Position numbers and translations under genes: made by a program. Below are positions 61,796 through 64,000 of a stretch of 64,000 nt of DNA, piece after piece; the stretch's first letter is position 1; each line of letters starts with the position of its first letter. Source of the DNA: Aliarcobacter sp. GTDB taxonomy: Bacteria; Campylobacterota; Campylobacteria; Campylobacterales; Arcobacteraceae. The notes beneath the pieces were generated by a model, which worked only from the letters and a program-made list of their open reading frames with translations, did no database searches and was not told the origin of the DNA. Where the stretch lies: positions 158,725 through 222,724 of the forward strand of contig JAQTXB010000005.1 in the NCBI GenBank assembly GCA_028688995.1, in the 5' to 3' direction.

Positions 61796-63160
61796 ATGAA
61801 CGAAAAACACTATGAGGTAGTAATTATTGGTGGAGGGATCTCAGGAGCAGCGTTGTTTTTTGAGTTAGCAAAATATTCAGATGTAAATAACATTTGTTTA
61901 CTTGAAAAATATGAAGATCTTGCAACTTTAAACTCAAAAGGAACAAGTAACTCTCAAACAATTCATGTTGGAGACATTGAAACTAATTATACTTTCGATA
62001 AAGCAAAAATCACAAAAAGAACTGCAAAAATGATTGAGAAGTTCTGTTTAGAATATAATTTACAAGATAAAATTATGTTTAAACATCAAAAAATGGCTCT
62101 TGGAGTTGGAGAAAAAGAAGTTCAGTTTATAACTGATAGATATAATAAATTTAAAGAAATTTTCCCTTATTTAGAATTATGGGATAAAGAAGCTTTAAGA
62201 GAAAAAGAACCTTTATTAGTTTATGCAGATAAAGAAAGAACAAAAGATAGACCAGAACCAATCGTAGCTATGGGTACAAATGACCAATATACTACTGTAG
62301 ATTTTGGAGAAATGACAAAAGAATTAGTAAAAGCTGGACAAAAAGCAAATCCATCTAAAACAACTGATGTATTCTTTAATTCAGAAGTTGAAGAGATAGA
62401 AAAAGTTGGAAGTAAATTTAAATTAACAACAGTTAATGGTACAGTTTATACAGCTGATTTCGTAGTTGTTGACGCAGGAGCACACTCATTATTCTTAGCA
62501 CATAAAATGGGTTATGGAAAACATATGGGTTCTTTATCTATGGCTGGTTCATTCTATATTACAAATGGAACATACTTAAATGGTAAAGTTTATATGGTAC
62601 AAAATGATAAATTACCATTTGCAGCACTTCATGGAGATCCAGATATTTTAGAAAATGGAAAAACAAGATTTGGACCAACTGCACTTGCACTTTTAGTTCT
62701 TGAAAGATATAAAGGTGGAAAATCATTCTTCCAATGTTTAAAAACTATGAATTTTGATGGAAGTATTATGAAAATTTTCTGGGACTTATTAAAAGATTCA
62801 GATATTAGAAATTATGTATTTAAAAACTTCTTATTTGAAGTTCCAGGTATTAATAAAGGTCTATTTGTTAAAGATGCAAGAAAAATCGTTCCATCATTAA
62901 GTGTAGATGATATTGAATACGCAAAAGGATTTGGAGGAGTAAGACCTCAAGTTTTAAATAAAACTGAGAAAAAATTAATGCTTGGAGAAGCTTCAATTAC
63001 TGAACTTGAAGGAATTATATTTAATATGACTCCATCTCCAGGTGCAACTTCTTGTTTAGGAAATGCAGAAAGAGATATTAAAAAAGTTTGTGCTCATTTA
63101 GGAAAAACTTTCTATGAAGATCAATTCTTAGCTGATTTTACTGATCCAGAAATCGCATAA
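61796..63160 (+). CDS. mqo: Malate:quinone oxidoreductase (FAD-dependent)
   Basis: This 454-aa flavoprotein oxidises malate to oxaloacetate and passes electrons to quinone at the inner membrane. The FAD dinucleotide fold is at the N-terminus (EVVIIGGGISGAALFFELAKY), followed by SKGTSNSQTIHVGDIETNY. The region FVVVDAGAHSLFLAHKMGYG and the end GGVRPQVLNKTEKKLMLGEA...FNMTPSPGATSCLGNAERD are Mqo landmarks in the short Campylobacterota form. It is monocistronic with a hairpin after the stop. It serves the TCA cycle in place of the NAD-linked enzyme, or beside it. Confidence 0.92.
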   Translation: MNEKHYEVVIIGGGISGAALFFELAKYSDVNNICLLEKYEDLATLNSKGTSNSQTIHVGDIETNYTFDKAKITKRTAKMIEKFCLEYNLQDKIMFKHQKMALGVGEKEVQFITDRYNKFKEIFPYLELWDKEALREKEPLLVYADKERTKDRPEPIVAMGTNDQYTTVDFGEMTKELVKAGQKANPSKTTDVFFNSEVEEIEKVGSKFKLTTVNGTVYTADFVVVDAGAHSLFLAHKMGYGKHMGSLSMAGSFYITNGTYLNGKVYMVQNDKLPFAALHGDPDILENGKTRFGPTALALLVLERYKGGKSFFQCLKTMNFDGSIMKIFWDLLKDSDIRNYVFKNFLFEVPGINKGLFVKDARKIVPSLSVDDIEYAKGFGGVRPQVLNKTEKKLMLGEASITELEGIIFNMTPSPGATSCLGNAERDIKKVCAHLGKTFYEDQFLADFTDPEIA

Positions 63161-63183
63161 TATTCTTCCTCAATTACATATAA

Positions 63184-63204
63184 GATAAGAGAATTTCTCT
63201 TATC
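63184..63204 (+). terminator. Terminator after mqo
   Basis: A 9-bp stem GATAAGAGA/TCTCTTATC with a 3-base loop. The following T-tract is weak (CTATATAACTTTCTT). Confidence 0.6.
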
Positions 63205-63312
63205 CTATATAACTTTCTTATAATTATTCTAAATTATATATTCTCAACATTATCTTTTTTTAATATTAAACCTATAGAATACAGTTTTAAACTAATTTAA
63301 AAGGATTAATTA

Positions 63313-63819
63313 ATGCTAAATAATATTTTTAATGAAAATGACATGTTAAAGCTACAAACTCTTTTAAGGGCTAATAAACAAACTATAACAGTGGCTGAAT
63401 CTTGTACCGGTGGATTAGTTGCAAGTATGATTACAAAAGTTTCTGGTTCATCAGATATTTTTAATGGAAGCATAGTAACCTACTCCAATAAAATAAAAAA
63501 TCAAGAATTAAATGTAAAAAATGAAACTTTAGAAAAATATGGTGCAGTTAGTTGTGAAGTTGTAAATGAGATGTTAGATGGAGTTATTAAAAAATTTGAT
63601 GCAAATTTTGCTATTGCTATTTCAGGAATAGCAGGTCCAAATGGCGGAACAAAAAACAAACCTGTAGGTACAGTTGTTATTGGAATATCAGATTCAAATG
63701 ACCATAAAATAGTGAATGTATATAATTTCAGTGGTTCAAGAGAAGAAGTTCAAATTCATGCTGCAAAAATTGCATTAAAAGAAATTTCGAAATTTATCCA
63801 AGAATCTCTTGACAAATAA
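63313..63819 (+). CDS. CinA-family protein (nicotinamide-nucleotide amidase domain)
   Basis: A 168-aa protein consisting only of the CinA C-terminal (PncC) domain: TVAESCTGGLVASMITKVSGSSDIFNGSIVTYSNKIKNQELNV, then YGAVSCEVVNEM and IAISGIAGPNGGTKNKPVGTVVIGI. PncC hydrolyses the amide of nicotinamide mononucleotide to recycle pyridine. The N-terminal CinA half is absent, as in E. coli YgaD-type proteins. It has an AAAGGAT site. Its last bases contain the promoter of the downstream tRNAs. Confidence 0.93.
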   Translation: MLNNIFNENDMLKLQTLLRANKQTITVAESCTGGLVASMITKVSGSSDIFNGSIVTYSNKIKNQELNVKNETLEKYGAVSCEVVNEMLDGVIKKFDANFAIAISGIAGPNGGTKNKPVGTVVIGISDSNDHKIVNVYNFSGSREEVQIHAAKIALKEISKFIQESLDK

Positions 63820-63837
63820 AAATATTTGCACTATAAT
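63809..63837 (+). promoter_or_regulatory. Consensus sigma-70 promoter of the tRNA operon
   Basis: TTGACA (63809-63814), a 17-base spacer and TATAAT (63832-63837) match the full consensus. The -35 lies inside the last codons of the CinA-family gene. The start should fall about 35 bases before tRNA-Lys. Confidence 0.92.
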
Positions 63838-63878
63838 TCCAGTCCAATTTAAGTAGAACAACTTAAATTACCAAATGT

Positions 63879-63954
63879 GACCCGTTAGCTCAGCCGGTAG
63901 AGCATCTCACTTTTAATGAGGGGGCCGATGGTTCGAATCCATCACGGGTCACCA
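63879..63954 (+). tRNA. trnK: tRNA-Lys (anticodon TTT)
   Basis: A 76-nt cloverleaf: acceptor GACCCGT/ACGGGTC, D arm TAGCTCAGCCGGTAGAGCA, anticodon stem TCTCA/TGAGG with loop CTTTTAA, T arm GATGGTTCGAATCCATC, discriminator A and encoded CCA. Confidence 0.97.
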
Positions 63955-63978
63955 TTTATATTTTTGTTGCATAATCTT

Positions 63979-64000
63979 GGCCCCTTCATCTAACGGTTAG
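63979..64000 (+). tRNA. trnE: tRNA-Glu, 5' part cut by the window end
   Basis: GGCCCCTTCATCTAACGGTTAG matches the acceptor and D arm of bacterial tRNA-Glu. The anticodon lies outside the window. It is co-transcribed with tRNA-Lys, 24 bases away. Confidence 0.8.

Overview
The window is a very AT-rich, densely packed bacterial chromosome segment. It looks like Campylobacterota, most likely Arcobacteraceae (Arcobacter or Aliarcobacter). The basis is the low GC, the complete soxCDXYZAB set, CcoS/CcoI, a short meso-diaminopimelate-type MurE, an Mqo-type malate dehydrogenase, many multi-heme and Tat-exported periplasmic redox proteins, and extended -10 promoters. No rRNA, CRISPR array, prophage or transposase gene was seen. 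Species assignment is inference.

Layout. 1-8.8 kb is a drug-efflux region: the 3' end of an RND adaptor, the RND pump, an outer-membrane lipoprotein and a TetR regulator on the plus strand, then TetR-MATE-GNAT on the minus strand with a paired palindromic operator, a 33-aa lysine-rich protein and a small membrane protein. 8.9-9.4 kb is a noncoding element made of two diverged copies of one structured repeat in inverted orientation. 9.4-17.2 kb holds an unknown membrane protein, valS, an exported rhodanese, a degenerate HD-GYP protein, an exported metallo-beta-lactamase-fold protein, a DJ-1 protein and an IclR regulator.

17.2-26.8 kb is the sulfur-oxidation locus, transcribed leftwards: soxC-D-X-Y-Z-A-unknown, an internal terminator, soxB, another terminator, then a cytochrome c/thioredoxin fusion (SoxW-like), a MOSC protein, a DsrE protein and an exported alpha/beta hydrolase. 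SoxYZ carries the sulfur substrate, SoxXA loads it, SoxB releases sulfate and SoxCD oxidises the sulfane sulfur. 27-38 kb holds a cation/proton antiporter, a UvrD-type helicase, a possible small RNA, a GGDEF/EAL protein translationally coupled to a di-heme peroxidase, MsrPQ, an NnrS protein, a Sel1-repeat protein and thiol peroxidase. Much of this is periplasmic redox and repair work.

38-45.4 kb holds a CvfB-like S1 protein, a ZnuBC-type metal importer with a perfect operator-like palindrome, and a tight operon of ABC ATPase-hemH-AmmeMemoRadiSam (A, radical SAM, B)-YdcF. 45.5-48.6 kb has a small cytochrome c and the cbb3-oxidase maturation genes ccoS and ccoI. 48.7-54.5 kb has a receiver-GGDEF-EAL protein and the rpsB-tsf-ABC ATPase-pseudo-receiver-gmk operon, with a structured rpsB leader. 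54.6-64 kb has an unknown protein, a PAS histidine kinase, ileS-(37-aa membrane protein)-nfu-unknown-murE, mqo, a CinA-family protein, and tRNA-Lys plus the start of tRNA-Glu behind a consensus sigma-70 promoter.

No wholly new system can be proved from sequence alone. The best leads are the inverted structured element (8900-9378), the AmmeMemoRadiSam operon of unknown function, the metal-operator palindrome, the pseudo-receiver protein in the ribosomal operon, and the uncharacterised exported protein inside the sox operon.
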